64,000 nucleotides of DNA from Pinibacter aurantiacus (GTDB taxonomy: Bacteria; Bacteroidota; Bacteroidia; Chitinophagales; Chitinophagaceae): positions 186,001 to 250,000 of the forward strand of contig NZ_JAHSPG010000018.1 in assembly GCF_019130065.1 (NCBI RefSeq), given 5' to 3'. Shown one piece after another: positions 1 through 9,682 of the stretch. Position 1 is the first letter of the stretch. Each line of letters opens with the position of its first letter. The notes under the pieces were generated by a model. It was not told where the DNA came from. It ran no database searches and worked only from the letters and a program-made list of their open reading frames with translations. A program made the position numbers and the translations under genes.

Positions 1-889
1 CATCCGTGTCATTATAGGATATTAATCCGATATCCTGCCCCAGTTTGAGTTTCTTCTTGCGCGCAAGTTTTATGAGTGCCACATCATCCGTGTCATACCT
101 GCTGAAGGTTACATAGGCATTCCCTTTTTGAAAATTATTTTCGTCTATCTCGGATTGAATCAGATAGGGAAATTTCATCTCAGCACAATACTGCAAAAAG
201 CCCTCTATCACAAGTCGGGCATGAATGGCCTCGGAGTGAGCTATTAGTATTAGCTTTTTATATTTGGCTAAATCTTTTTTCAGTTTAACCAGGCTGTGAT
301 AAATGTCATATTCGTAATCCTGGTAAATACAACTGTATTCGCCCGTAAGCCCTTGCTGGTTTAAATCGATGATGATTCTTTTCTTTTCAGGAATTAAATT
401 CAATAGCGGAGCAACATCTTCTTTCAAAAAAGTGGCAATCACATAATGGGTGTAGTTTCCAAGGTTTTCTTTAATGAGTTTTTCGAACACCTTGTAATTA
501 TGATGATGAAAATAGATATCGATATCTGCATTTTTTTTTAGTTTTTCCACAAGCATTCCGTATAGCTGCTCACGCATGATATTCATTTTATCCAGGAGGA
601 GGAAAATGCGGAAAGAGTGGTGAATGTCTTTCGTTTTAACAAAATAACCCTTTCTATATATCGATTCTATAATGCCTTTCTCAACTAATTCATTCAATCC
701 TTTAAGCAAAGTCTCTTTGCTCATTTTTAACTGTTGCTGGAATTGTTTGAGAGAAGGAATCTGGTCGCCAATTCGTAGTTGATCGCTTTCGATCAATGAA
801 ATGATATAGTCTGTTAATTGTTGGTATTTCAGTTTTGTTGAGGAATTATTGAGGGGCTTATTTTCAATACTCATTTCCAAGTCCTTCAT
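1..889 (-). CDS. GntR-family regulator with periplasmic-binding-protein-like effector domain (3' end outside window)
   Basis: Reading the minus strand from an ATG at 889 gives 296 codons open to the window edge, so the C-terminus is missing. A second in-frame ATG lies at 874. Residues ~14-80 form a GntR-type winged helix, including IPSLKQFQQQLKMSKET and a wing ending RKGYFVK. The rest, starting near FRIFLLLDKMN, reads like a LacI/PBP1-type sugar-sensing domain (SYNDTD near the edge), a combination common in Bacteroidota sugar regulators. It is divergent from the susC of the first PUL, so it probably senses a sugar released by that system. Homology is by motif recognition only. A GntR regulator instead of a hybrid two-component system or anti-sigma pair is a less usual choice for a PUL. 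Confidence 0.85.
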   Translation of the reverse strand, partial: MKDLEMSIENKPLNNSSTKLKYQQLTDYIISLIESDQLRIGDQIPSLKQFQQQLKMSKETLLKGLNELVEKGIIESIYRKGYFVKTKDIHHSFRIFLLLDKMNIMREQLYGMLVEKLKKNADIDIYFHHHNYKVFEKLIKENLGNYTHYVIATFLKEDVAPLLNLIPEKKRIIIDLNQQGLTGEYSCIYQDYEYDIYHSLVKLKKDLAKYKKLILIAHSEAIHARLVIEGFLQYCAEMKFPYLIQSEIDENNFQKGNAYVTFSRYDTDDVALIKLARKKKLKLGQDIGLISYNDTD

Positions 890-930
890 TACAAATGTTT
901 CAGCAAAGGTAGAAAATGCACAGTACAAAC

Positions 931-1065
931 CAAACCAGACTCATTATTTAATCCTCAGCGCTAAAAATGCAGTAATATTCTTTTGGAATACTAAAAAAAT
1001 AATTTGGTGAATCGAAAGTTAATCATAAGTTTGTTTCTCAATACCAGTCCAGTCCAGACCAGACT
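931..1065. promoter_or_regulatory. Candidate operator repeats between the GntR gene and susC
   Basis: The divergent spacer (890-1092) contains CCAGTCCAGTCCAGACCAG at 1044-1062, a reiterated CCAG(T/A)CC motif, and a second ACCAGACT at 934-941 that matches ACCAGACT at 1058-1065. The two occurrences bracket the likely promoters of both genes. GntR-type regulators commonly bind sites built from GGTC/GACC half-sites, so these are plausible operators for the regulator beside them. Function is inferred. Confidence 0.4.
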
Positions 1066-1092
1066 ACTGTTTAAAAATTGAATTGATTGCAT

Positions 1093-4000
1093 ATGAAACA
1101 AATGTTTATAATGTTGTTTTGCCTGGCAGCTTGCTACTCTGCCATCTCCCAGCAGGTAAAGAATATTGCAGGCACAGTTACAAATGAACAAGGCGAGCCT
1201 ATTGCCAAAGTTACCGTAATTACCTCTAAGACTAAAAAGTCTGTTATTGCAAATGATAAGGGATATTTTCATATCGTTGGCGTTATTACCGGAGAAACTT
1301 TAACCATTTCGTCAATTGGTTATGTAAGCAAAACTGTAACAGTTGAAAATGAATCCAACCTGAAAATTCAACTGGGTAAAACCAATCAAACGCTTGAGGA
1401 CGTAGTAGTAATCGGGTATGGTGCTGTAAAACGTAAAGACCTGACGGGATCTGTAGGGTCGGCCAAAGTAGAAGATATGAAAAAAGCGCCTGTTGTGTCT
1501 TTTGAAGATGCATTAGCAGGCCGCGTTGCCGGCGTTCAGGTGTCAACCGCTGATGGCCAGCCGGGGAGCCCGAGTAATATCGTTATACGAGGTGGTAATT
1601 CCATTACCCAGTCTAATGCTCCTTTATATGTAATAGATGGTTTTCCGCTGGAGGACCCTGACAATAACGCCATTAATCCTGATGATATTGAGTCTATTGA
1701 GATATTGAAGGACGCATCTTCAACCGCAATATATGGTGCCAGAGGTGCCAATGGTGTTGTAATGATTACCACAAAACAAGGAAAAACGGGCGCTCCGGTA
1801 GTTACCTATAACAATTGGCTGGGGGTGCAACAACCTTCCAAACAAATTCCGGTAATGAGCCCGTACGAATTTGTGAAGTATCAGACGGAGTTATTGCCCA
1901 CTACTGCGCCGCAGTTGTATTTTCAGAATGGAAAAACACTGGAATCTTACCGCGATATGAAAGGGGTGGACTGGCAGGATCAGGTGTTGCAGAATGCTTT
2001 CATGCAAAACCATGCTTTGGCAGTTCGTGGTGGAACGGCTGCTACAAAATATTCGGTTAGTGGTTCTTACCTGGATCAAAATGGTATTGTGATTAATGGA
2101 GGATATAAGAGATACCAGGGACGTTTTTCTATTGACCAGAGATTAAATAAAAGCTTCAGGACAGGCATCAATGCAAATTATACATACTCCATTAAGAGTG
2201 GACAGATTGCCAATTTAACAACCGATGATTTAAACAGCAGTTCTGCAGGAAATGCATCATCTTTCTTAATGTATAGTGCCTGGGGATATAGACCCGTTAC
2301 CGGAAATGGCAACATGGATGACTTTGTCAACGATCCTTTTGATGATGATTTAACATCCTCAGTAGATTTAAGAGTAAACCCTGTTGTCAATTCAAACAAC
2401 ACATACAATTACGTTTATGCCAAATCTTTTTATTCAAATGCCTTTTTGGAATATTCATTTTTAAAAAATTTCAAGTTTAAAGTAACCGGAGGATTGGTTG
2501 AGAATAACATGCGGTTTGAAAAATTTAATAATTCTAAAACAGCCGCGGGGAACCCCGTTACAGTTTATGGATCAACTTACGGCATTAACGGCTCTGTGAA
2601 CAATGCCTATAACAGGAGTTTGCTTAATGAAAATTTATTGACTTTTAGTAAGTCGTTTACCAAGAAACACGTGGTAGATGCCTTGGCCGGTTTTACCATA
2701 CAACGAAACGAATCGGAATCTAACGGTTACGCATCCGTACTACTACCCAATGAGGCGTTGGGCATTAAAGGGCTGGATCAGGGTACAGTACTTGAAAAAG
2801 ATTATACCGGCACTTATTCCACATTGGTGTCCTTTTTGGGCAGGATTAATTATTCGCTCAATTCAAAGTATATTTTTACTGCATCATTCAGGAGTGATGG
2901 TTCGTCAAAATTTGATCCGTCAAACAGGTGGGGATATTTTCCTTCCGGTGCTTTTGCGTGGAACTTCGGTCAAGAAAAATTTATACGTAAGCTGGGCATT
3001 CTGTCGTCAGGCAAATTAAGAGCATCCTATGGAATAACGGGTAATAACCGTGTTTCAGATTTTGCTTACTTAAGCGTCCTTGACCAGGAAGTAGGCGCTA
3101 ACAGTACCAATACCAGGAGCGGGTACTACTTTAATGGAACGTACATAAAAGGTACTGTACCAACAATGGTTGGTAATGATAAACTAAAGTGGGAGCGAAC
3201 CGGCAATCTTGATGTAGGGATGGATCTGGGTTTTGTAAATGACCGCATAAATCTTACTGTCGATTACTATTATAAAAAAACAAACGACCTGTTATTAAAT
3301 GCATCTCTCCCCACTTCAACCGGGTATATGACTGCATATAAAAATATTGGCGTTGTAGTTAACAAAGGATTAGAGGTTACCATAAATACAGTTAACATAA
3401 GTAAGAAGAATTTTACATGGAGCTCCAGTTTTAATATCGCATTCAACAATAACAAACTTGTTTCTTTAAACGGCGATGAGCCGGGCCTCACAACACGTGT
3501 CACCAACTGGAATGCGCAGTTTAATAATTCACTTCCGTACATAGCGCTGCCGGGAAGAAATGTGGCGAGATTTTATGGATTTATTTTCGACGGACTTTAT
3601 CAGCTGAGCGACTTTGATCTGTTGCCAAATGGTAGCTATCAGTTAAAAGCAACTGTTCCTAACAACGGGAATGATGCATCAACAATAAAACCCGGGCACA
3701 TCAAGTATAAGGATTTGAATGGCGATGGCATTGTAGATGCTAATGACCAGACAGTGATCGGTAATCCTAATCCACTAAATATTGGTGGATTCACAAATAA
3801 TTTCAGATACAAGCAATTTGACCTCAACATATTTTTTCAATGGTCATACGGTAATGATATTCTTAATGCTAACCGGATTGTATTTGAAGGCGCAGAAGCA
3901 AGGCCAAACCTCAATATGTATAAGACTTTTGAGAACAGATGGTCGATGGAAAATCAATCCAGCGTGTTGCCTGTGGCAGGCGGTTATGGACCAAATGTGT

Positions 4001-4266
4001 ATTCGAATCGTACGATTGAAGATGGTTCCTTCCTTAGGTTAAAAACAGTTTCCTTAGGGTATAGTCTTCCAACATTCTTAATGAAAAGGTGGGGAATGCA
4101 GAGCATACGTGTGAATGCATCCGCCCAAAACCTGATAACCTGGACGAAGTATTCCGGTTTGGATCCTGAAGTGTCGGTACGCAATACCGCGCTAACACCG
4201 GGATTTGACTGGAGTGCCTACCCAAGGGCAAGAACCATAACACTAGGATTAAACGTAACATTCTAA
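1093..4266 (+). CDS. SusC-like TonB-linked outer-membrane transporter (first PUL)
   Basis: This is an outer-membrane transporter for oligosaccharides, partner of the SusD encoded next. I chose the ATG at 1093 rather than a TTG two codons earlier. Order: signal peptide ending near SAISQQ; carboxypeptidase-regulatory-like domain (IAGTVTNEQGEPIAKVTV, residues ~25-100); TonB-linked plug with the SusC signatures GYGAVKRKDLTGSV and VIRGGNSITQSNAPLYVIDG; then a long beta-barrel ending in an aromatic residue (LGLNVTF). About 1057 residues is normal for SusC. It is the first gene of a long plus-strand run and is divergent from the GntR gene. The substrate cannot be read from the sequence. Confidence 0.96.
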   Translation: MKQMFIMLFCLAACYSAISQQVKNIAGTVTNEQGEPIAKVTVITSKTKKSVIANDKGYFHIVGVITGETLTISSIGYVSKTVTVENESNLKIQLGKTNQTLEDVVVIGYGAVKRKDLTGSVGSAKVEDMKKAPVVSFEDALAGRVAGVQVSTADGQPGSPSNIVIRGGNSITQSNAPLYVIDGFPLEDPDNNAINPDDIESIEILKDASSTAIYGARGANGVVMITTKQGKTGAPVVTYNNWLGVQQPSKQIPVMSPYEFVKYQTELLPTTAPQLYFQNGKTLESYRDMKGVDWQDQVLQNAFMQNHALAVRGGTAATKYSVSGSYLDQNGIVINGGYKRYQGRFSIDQRLNKSFRTGINANYTYSIKSGQIANLTTDDLNSSSAGNASSFLMYSAWGYRPVTGNGNMDDFVNDPFDDDLTSSVDLRVNPVVNSNNTYNYVYAKSFYSNAFLEYSFLKNFKFKVTGGLVENNMRFEKFNNSKTAAGNPVTVYGSTYGINGSVNNAYNRSLLNENLLTFSKSFTKKHVVDALAGFTIQRNESESNGYASVLLPNEALGIKGLDQGTVLEKDYTGTYSTLVSFLGRINYSLNSKYIFTASFRSDGSSKFDPSNRWGYFPSGAFAWNFGQEKFIRKLGILSSGKLRASYGITGNNRVSDFAYLSVLDQEVGANSTNTRSGYYFNGTYIKGTVPTMVGNDKLKWERTGNLDVGMDLGFVNDRINLTVDYYYKKTNDLLLNASLPTSTGYMTAYKNIGVVVNKGLEVTINTVNISKKNFTWSSSFNIAFNNNKLVSLNGDEPGLTTRVTNWNAQFNNSLPYIALPGRNVARFYGFIFDGLYQLSDFDLLPNGSYQLKATVPNNGNDASTIKPGHIKYKDLNGDGIVDANDQTVIGNPNPLNIGGFTNNFRYKQFDLNIFFQWSYGNDILNANRIVFEGAEARPNLNMYKTFENRWSMENQSSVLPVAGGYGPNVYSNRTIEDGSFLRLKTVSLGYSLPTFLMKRWGMQSIRVNASAQNLITWTKYSGLDPEVSVRNTALTPGFDWSAYPRARTITLGLNVTF

Positions 4267-4284
4267 CGATAAAGCTTCTTGAAT

Positions 4285-5862
4285 ATGAAAATCAGATTAA
4301 CACTATACATTGCTTCTTTAGCGCTTCTGCAATTTTCCTGCAATAAAATATTAGACACTACTCCGCAGGATTTTGTTTCACCGAATCAGTATTATAATTC
4401 GGATAAGGAGCTGGAATCTGCTTTGGCAGGCGTGTACGACAGATTGGGAGATACAAGGGTGTATGCCCAGGCAATGACCAGCTACCTGGTATTCAGTGAT
4501 GAGTTTTTTATGAAAGGCAGAACTTCCGGTGCTCTGGGAAATATAATCGATGCTTCTACACTGGAAATTAACAGGCATTGGGAAAGTATTTATACAGGGA
4601 TAGAGCGGGCCAATATGCTATTGGAAAACCTGGATAAGAGCCCATCTGTTAGCCAGGCAAAAAAGGACGAAGTAAAAGGTCAGGCTTTGTTTTTACGGGC
4701 ATACTATTACTTTATGCTGGTAGATGAGTTTGGAGCGGTTCCGTTAAAATTAGCATCCACCAAGTCGCCAGTAGAGAAACCATTGCCCGGCAGTTCCGTA
4801 AAGGACATTTATGCGCAAATTCTAAAAGATATGAAGGAAGCCGCAGGCCTGGTGAAACCGATAACAGACTATGGCTATAATACCCGTATCAGCAAAACTG
4901 CCGTATATGGCATGTTATCAAGAGTGTGCCTTACAATGGCCGGGGCGCCGCTGCATGATGATTCCAAATATGAAGAAGCGAGAGATTATGCTGATTCTGT
5001 TATTCATTCAAGCAAAGTTATTCATAGCCTGAACCCCAATTTTAAACAGATTTTTATCAACCATGTGCAGGAAAAGTTTGACGTAGGAGAGTGTTTATGG
5101 GAAGTAGAATTTAAAGGAACCAACCAGGGAGAAATTCTGGAAGGAGGCATGATCGGTTCCTACAATGGAATCACCAGCCCAAGTATTGATTCGGGTTGGG
5201 CCTATGATTACGTGCATGCAACAGCTAAATTATACAATGCTTATGAGGCAACGGATTTAAGAAGAGACTGGACCGTAGCGAACTTCCGGTTTGTGGCAAG
5301 CGGGCAAACAGTTGTAAGAACTCCATGGACGAGTACTCAAATTTATGAACGCAATCCTGGTAAGTGGAGAAGAGAATATGAAACCACTTTACCCCGGGCT
5401 CAATATTATAATGGTACAAACTGGCCGCTTTTAAGATATGCAGATGTGTTGCTCATGTTTGCAGAAGCGGAAAGCCACTTGAAGGGCGGACCTACCGCTG
5501 CTGCTTATGATGCGATTAACCAGGTAAGAAGACGTGGTTATGGAAAAGATATACATACGCCAAATGCCACAGTAGACGCCCCGGAAGGTATGAGCCAACA
5601 GGATTTCCAGGAATTTATTATGAATGAGCGACTGCGGGAACTGGCTTTTGAGGGTCTGCGCAAACACGATTTGATCAGGTGGGGTATCTACGTACCTGTT
5701 ATGCAAGAGCAAGCTTTGGTATATAATACCGGCATGCCTGCAGATCTGAAAGGACCTGCAATAACGCAGGCACAAAGAATTACCGAGAGGGCTGTTTTAT
5801 TCCCCATTCCCAATAGTGAATTGGCCACCAATCAGAATATGAAACAGAACCCCGGTTGGTAA
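4285..5862 (+). CDS. SusD-like surface glycan-binding lipoprotein (first PUL)
   Basis: This is the surface lipoprotein that captures glycan and forms the lid of the SusC barrel. The ATG at 4285 gives a short signal peptide with a lipobox ending FSC and an acylated Cys near residue 21, followed by NKILDTTPQD, a typical SusD start. The TPR-like helices (QALFLRAYYYFMLVDEFG) and C-terminal signatures NERLRELAFEGLRKHDLIRWG and LFPIPNSELATNQNMKQNPGW are characteristic of the SusD/RagB family. About 525 residues is the usual length. It lies 18 bases after susC. Confidence 0.96.
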   Translation: MKIRLTLYIASLALLQFSCNKILDTTPQDFVSPNQYYNSDKELESALAGVYDRLGDTRVYAQAMTSYLVFSDEFFMKGRTSGALGNIIDASTLEINRHWESIYTGIERANMLLENLDKSPSVSQAKKDEVKGQALFLRAYYYFMLVDEFGAVPLKLASTKSPVEKPLPGSSVKDIYAQILKDMKEAAGLVKPITDYGYNTRISKTAVYGMLSRVCLTMAGAPLHDDSKYEEARDYADSVIHSSKVIHSLNPNFKQIFINHVQEKFDVGECLWEVEFKGTNQGEILEGGMIGSYNGITSPSIDSGWAYDYVHATAKLYNAYEATDLRRDWTVANFRFVASGQTVVRTPWTSTQIYERNPGKWRREYETTLPRAQYYNGTNWPLLRYADVLLMFAEAESHLKGGPTAAAYDAINQVRRRGYGKDIHTPNATVDAPEGMSQQDFQEFIMNERLRELAFEGLRKHDLIRWGIYVPVMQEQALVYNTGMPADLKGPAITQAQRITERAVLFPIPNSELATNQNMKQNPGW

Positions 5863-5912
5863 AATAAATTGATGTGTACCACCTATTGTTTGACCACTCA
5901 AAAAAAGAATCA

Positions 5913-6809
5913 ATGCATTTAAGATATTGTACAATTTTAAGCATTTCCATATGGATGCTGTTATCCTGCCAAAAAAGGAATGAGCTTGCCTCATTGGATA
6001 CATTTGATGTTCTTGTTGATAAAACCTCATTTAATGTTGGCGATAGCGTAAAATTTTTATTCAATGGCGCCCCTGAGAACATTGTTTTTTGGTCAGGTGC
6101 AAATGGAAGTAACTACGACTATAAGAGCAGAACTGTAATCGAAGGCAATTCTATTATTTTGAATTTTAATAGCTATTCTCAGTTCGGCGACCCTGATCAA
6201 AGCAGCCTGAAACTTTTGGTGTCCAAAGATTTTTCTGGTATCTACGATTCAACAAATGTTGTAAAGGCAACGTGGACGGATATTACAAACAAGGCGGTAC
6301 TTTCATCAGGAGCAGATCAGACTCCTTCAGGAAAAATCAACCTGGATGAATTCGCTGCAGGTAATGGTAATATGGCATTGGCGTTTCGCTATAAAACCGA
6401 AACAGTAAAAACGAGCGTCACACAAAACAGGTGGGTGATAAGAAGTTTCGATCTAAAAAGTGTAAATCAGCAAGGTGCAGAAAGCAGCCTGGCTACTATG
6501 GCTACTGCCGGATGGCAATCATTTAATTTCAAAAGTCCGTCAACCTTTTGGACCATCTCTTCTACACAGCTCATCTCGGCCAGAAGCTTTACAGACCTGG
6601 ACGATGATTGGGTAATAACAAAACAATTTAATCCTAACGGAGTTAAACCGGATAAGGGCCAGGCAATTAAAAATATTTCCCAGAATTTAAAGCAATATGT
6701 AACCACTTACACAAAACCCGGCACATACAAAGTTGTATTTGTAGCAACAAATGGTAACGTTGAAAACACCGCTTCTGTAATAAAGGAACTACAGTTAACC
6801 ATTAAATAG
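5913..6809 (+). CDS. DUF5017-type surface lipoprotein
   Basis: Probably a SusE/F-like accessory glycan-binding lipoprotein; its biochemical role is unknown. A GTG at 5874 would add 13 residues ahead of the signal peptide. I chose the ATG at 5913 because MHLRYCTILSISIWMLLSC forms a clean lipoprotein signal with the acylated Cys at about residue 19. The N-terminal beta-sandwich (FNVGDSVKFLFNGAPENIVFWSG) matches the DUF5017 type found next to SusD genes, in which a PKD-like strand pattern precedes a region of unknown fold. It sits 50 bases after susD and 26 bases before toroid A. Confidence 0.75.
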   Translation: MHLRYCTILSISIWMLLSCQKRNELASLDTFDVLVDKTSFNVGDSVKFLFNGAPENIVFWSGANGSNYDYKSRTVIEGNSIILNFNSYSQFGDPDQSSLKLLVSKDFSGIYDSTNVVKATWTDITNKAVLSSGADQTPSGKINLDEFAAGNGNMALAFRYKTETVKTSVTQNRWVIRSFDLKSVNQQGAESSLATMATAGWQSFNFKSPSTFWTISSTQLISARSFTDLDDDWVITKQFNPNGVKPDKGQAIKNISQNLKQYVTTYTKPGTYKVVFVATNGNVENTASVIKELQLTIK

Positions 6810-6835
6810 TTTAATAAAGCAAAGCGATTTTAAAA

Positions 6836-9454
6836 ATGTGTCTTGACAAGTATTCATACCGTTTTTTCTTACTGCTATTTTTAGTTGGTGCATCTGTGTC
6901 ATCATTTTCGCAAAAGCAGCGTACACAAGAGTTGCGTAATGGATTTTTGAGGTTGGTGTGGCACGCTTCCGATAGTGGATATACACTTCGTAATTTACAA
7001 GTCTATAACAATTCAAAGTGGGAATCTTTGCCAGGAAGAGCTACTGGTACCGGCGGTTATACGGTTTTATATTCCGAACAGCAACCTGCTAAAGGCAGTG
7101 TTCCGGTTTTTACAGAACAGGGAAATGCTATTCATTTCCCCGAACCTGAATATCGCTATATAACTGGTAAATGGGAAGATGCAACAACACCCGTAGCGCT
7201 TAACAGGGCTGGCGAAAAGCATTCTTTTTTTCCTGAAACAGCAACGGCCAAAGGAAATTCAGTTGTCTTTAAAAATGAAGATGCTGTTTCAGCCACAACC
7301 GCCACATGGACGTTCGATAAAAACTACAAACATGATGTAGTAGTTACCATCTCATTAAAAGCTAAGAAAAACGGTTATTTCTCCATTGAAACGCCTTCGC
7401 TGATAAACGGAGACCAGCACCAATTTCAATGGGGCATTATACCAGGCATATTACAGGGTAAAACAATAAATCATGATTTCGTGGATGCGTATGCGTACGG
7501 CCACGGCATTCCCGGCGTTCCTTTTGTAGCGAGAGAAAGAACCGCTGCTGCTTTAACGTCGATATTGACAGATAAAAACGGATTGTCAATAGCGGTGACT
7601 GCTGCTCCTGGTACAGGAAGGGACCCCTGGCTTCAAAATAAATCCACGCAGGAAACCTGGTTGTTAGGTTTATCATTAATCAACAGACAGGGAATCTTAA
7701 CACCTACTTTGTATCATCCGGTTCTGGGAGAACAGCAGTCCTGGCTTAATGCCGGGGACAGTGTGTCCTTTTCATTTCGTTACACTATACAAAAAGCTGA
7801 CTGGTACACGGTGTATAAACACGTCGTAAATGATGTGTACCAATTCAATAGTTCTCTGAAATTAAAGAACACCAAAGAATCCCTCGCATCGAGATTGCAA
7901 AGATTATTTGAGTACGTAAAAAGTGATAGTACTTCTAAGTGGAAAGAAACTGATTATAATGGAATAACAATTGGCGCACAGCATTACCTGGGCGGCGTTT
8001 TTGAGTCTAAAAAGGATGCAATAAAGAATGCAGATTACGGTGCTATGTGGATGCTGGCAAGCATGACGAAAGATCCGGTGCTGGAAAAGCAAAGATTGCC
8101 CTATGCGTTGAATTTTAAGATTGCCCAACAAAATCTGACGGACTCCTTTTTCAGTGGAGCTGCTGCCGGGCAATATTATTTATTTGACTCCAAAAGATTT
8201 ACAGAAGAGTGGGGGCCATACACGGAGCCTATTGCCACCACCTATTATCTGCTATGCGACATCGGTAATGTATTGTTATTCGAACCTGATCAGCCGCAGC
8301 TGAAACGTGAATTGAGTCTTGCCGCCGACTGGCTGTTAAAAATGATGAAAGCAGATGGTAGCTGGGAAATAGCTTATAGCAATAAAACCCATGAACCTTT
8401 GTTCAGAGATGAGAAAGATTACCGTCCCACATTCTATGGGCTCCTCGTTGCTTATCAGTTATTAAAAGAACAGAAATATTTGAACGCTGCTATTAAAGGT
8501 GCTGACTGGTTTATAAAAAATGCTGCAGACAACGGTTATTTTTTAGGTGTTTGCGGTGACTCGCGCTTTGCGCCTGATTTTGCTACAGCACAAAGCGCAC
8601 AGGCACTATTGGATTTGTATGGTATAACAGGGCAAAATAAATATAAAGAAGCCGCTATAAAGGTGGGTAAGATGTACACGACTTCTGTTTACTCACATCC
8701 AATAGCTTCCCGGTTGGAGAAGGAGGTAAAAGGCAAAAAGGTGCAGGATTGGGAAATTAGCCAGGTTGGGCTGGGGTTTGAACATGGTGGCATCCTCGGA
8801 TCTGCCAATACCCACGGACCAATATTATTAGCGAGCCATGCAGGGATGTTTGTCAGATTGTTTGGACTAACCAAAGACTCCCTTTACTTAAACATGGCCC
8901 GGGCAGCGGCCTGGGGACGGGATGCTTTTGTGGATCCAGCAACAGGTGTTGCTTCGTATTACTGGAATGCAATGAACAATGGGGCCGGACCGTATCCGCA
9001 TCATGCGTGGTGGCAGATCGGCTGGATTACTGATTACCTGCTTTCTGAAGTAGATATTAGGTCTGGTGGTAAAATTATTTTTCCGCACGGATTCATTGCG
9101 CCTAAAGTTGGCCCGCATCGTACCTATGGATTTGCACCGGGTAAAATATTTGGTAAACAAGCATCGTTGGCTTTTTTTACAAATGAGGTTCAGATAAGCA
9201 ATTCCAGTATCGATTATATCGGAGCATACGATTCCCTGTCACATACGAAATATCTCATCCTGCTGAATAACAGCATAGAAAATCAAAATACAACCATAAC
9301 ACTGAATACTCCGGTGAAAAATGCAGTATTGCTTTCCGCGGAGGGTAGAAAAGAATTGGATATGCCTTACGGAGTTGCAGGTTGGAAGGTGCAGCTGCCA
9401 CCAACAGGTTTGAAAGTTGTAAAGATCGATTTATCCAATGATGATAGAAAGTAA
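6836..9454 (+). CDS. Secreted alpha/alpha-toroid-like protein A, putative carbohydrate-active enzyme of unrecognised family
   Basis: The 872-residue product has a signal peptide (cleavage near SVSSFSQ). The first ~300 residues are beta-rich; ~340-780 are helical repeats with aromatic-rich turns (YALNFKIAQQN, ATTYYLLCDIGN, RPTFYGLLVAYQLL) typical of an alpha/alpha-toroid such as those in lyases, unsaturated glucuronyl hydrolases and epimerases. A short beta-sandwich ends the protein. The segment VGLGFEHGG (~residue 645) followed by HAGMFVRLFGLT and PYPHHAWWQIGWITDYLL (~720) aligns with equivalent stretches in the products at 9683 and 17759, so the three are paralogues. The conserved Glu and His in these blocks are candidate active-site residues. 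I do not recognise a named CAZy family. Expected in the periplasm or at the surface. Confidence 0.8.
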   Translation: MCLDKYSYRFFLLLFLVGASVSSFSQKQRTQELRNGFLRLVWHASDSGYTLRNLQVYNNSKWESLPGRATGTGGYTVLYSEQQPAKGSVPVFTEQGNAIHFPEPEYRYITGKWEDATTPVALNRAGEKHSFFPETATAKGNSVVFKNEDAVSATTATWTFDKNYKHDVVVTISLKAKKNGYFSIETPSLINGDQHQFQWGIIPGILQGKTINHDFVDAYAYGHGIPGVPFVARERTAAALTSILTDKNGLSIAVTAAPGTGRDPWLQNKSTQETWLLGLSLINRQGILTPTLYHPVLGEQQSWLNAGDSVSFSFRYTIQKADWYTVYKHVVNDVYQFNSSLKLKNTKESLASRLQRLFEYVKSDSTSKWKETDYNGITIGAQHYLGGVFESKKDAIKNADYGAMWMLASMTKDPVLEKQRLPYALNFKIAQQNLTDSFFSGAAAGQYYLFDSKRFTEEWGPYTEPIATTYYLLCDIGNVLLFEPDQPQLKRELSLAADWLLKMMKADGSWEIAYSNKTHEPLFRDEKDYRPTFYGLLVAYQLLKEQKYLNAAIKGADWFIKNAADNGYFLGVCGDSRFAPDFATAQSAQALLDLYGITGQNKYKEAAIKVGKMYTTSVYSHPIASRLEKEVKGKKVQDWEISQVGLGFEHGGILGSANTHGPILLASHAGMFVRLFGLTKDSLYLNMARAAAWGRDAFVDPATGVASYYWNAMNNGAGPYPHHAWWQIGWITDYLLSEVDIRSGGKIIFPHGFIAPKVGPHRTYGFAPGKIFGKQASLAFFTNEVQISNSSIDYIGAYDSLSHTKYLILLNNSIENQNTTITLNTPVKNAVLLSAEGRKELDMPYGVAGWKVQLPPTGLKVVKIDLSNDDRK

Positions 9455-9513
9455 AGTGATATGATTAGCATGCGTGATTCAATGTCGGTTTGTTAAGAAA
9501 TGGTTTATATCAT

Positions 9514-9662
9514 GCCGTTGGCTAAAGCCAAACGGCCATGAAGTAAGTGCAGCTTTTGACGTGTTACTGAAAAACTCTTAAAGGGTAGAGATGGGATCTT
9601 GAAGGCAAATGAATTTGGAGCGTGTAACACATAATTCATAGCCGTTTGGCTTCAGCCAACGG
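9514..9662. repeat. Pair of inverted palindromic repeats in the toroid A-B spacer
   Basis: In the 228-base spacer, 9514-9536 reads GCCGTTGGCTAAAGCCAAAC plus GGC, and 9641-9662 is its reverse complement apart from one base (TTC for TTT at the turn). Each copy is itself a near-perfect palindrome (GCCGTTGGC / GCCAA(A)CGGC). The two enclose ~105 bases with no ORF. A paired REP-like or small MITE-like element is the simplest reading. Just upstream, CAATGTCGGTTTGTTAAG at ~9480 resembles the terminal repeat of the element at 28570. Confidence 0.7.
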
Positions 9663-9682
9663 AAGGAAGGAAGAGTTACCGA

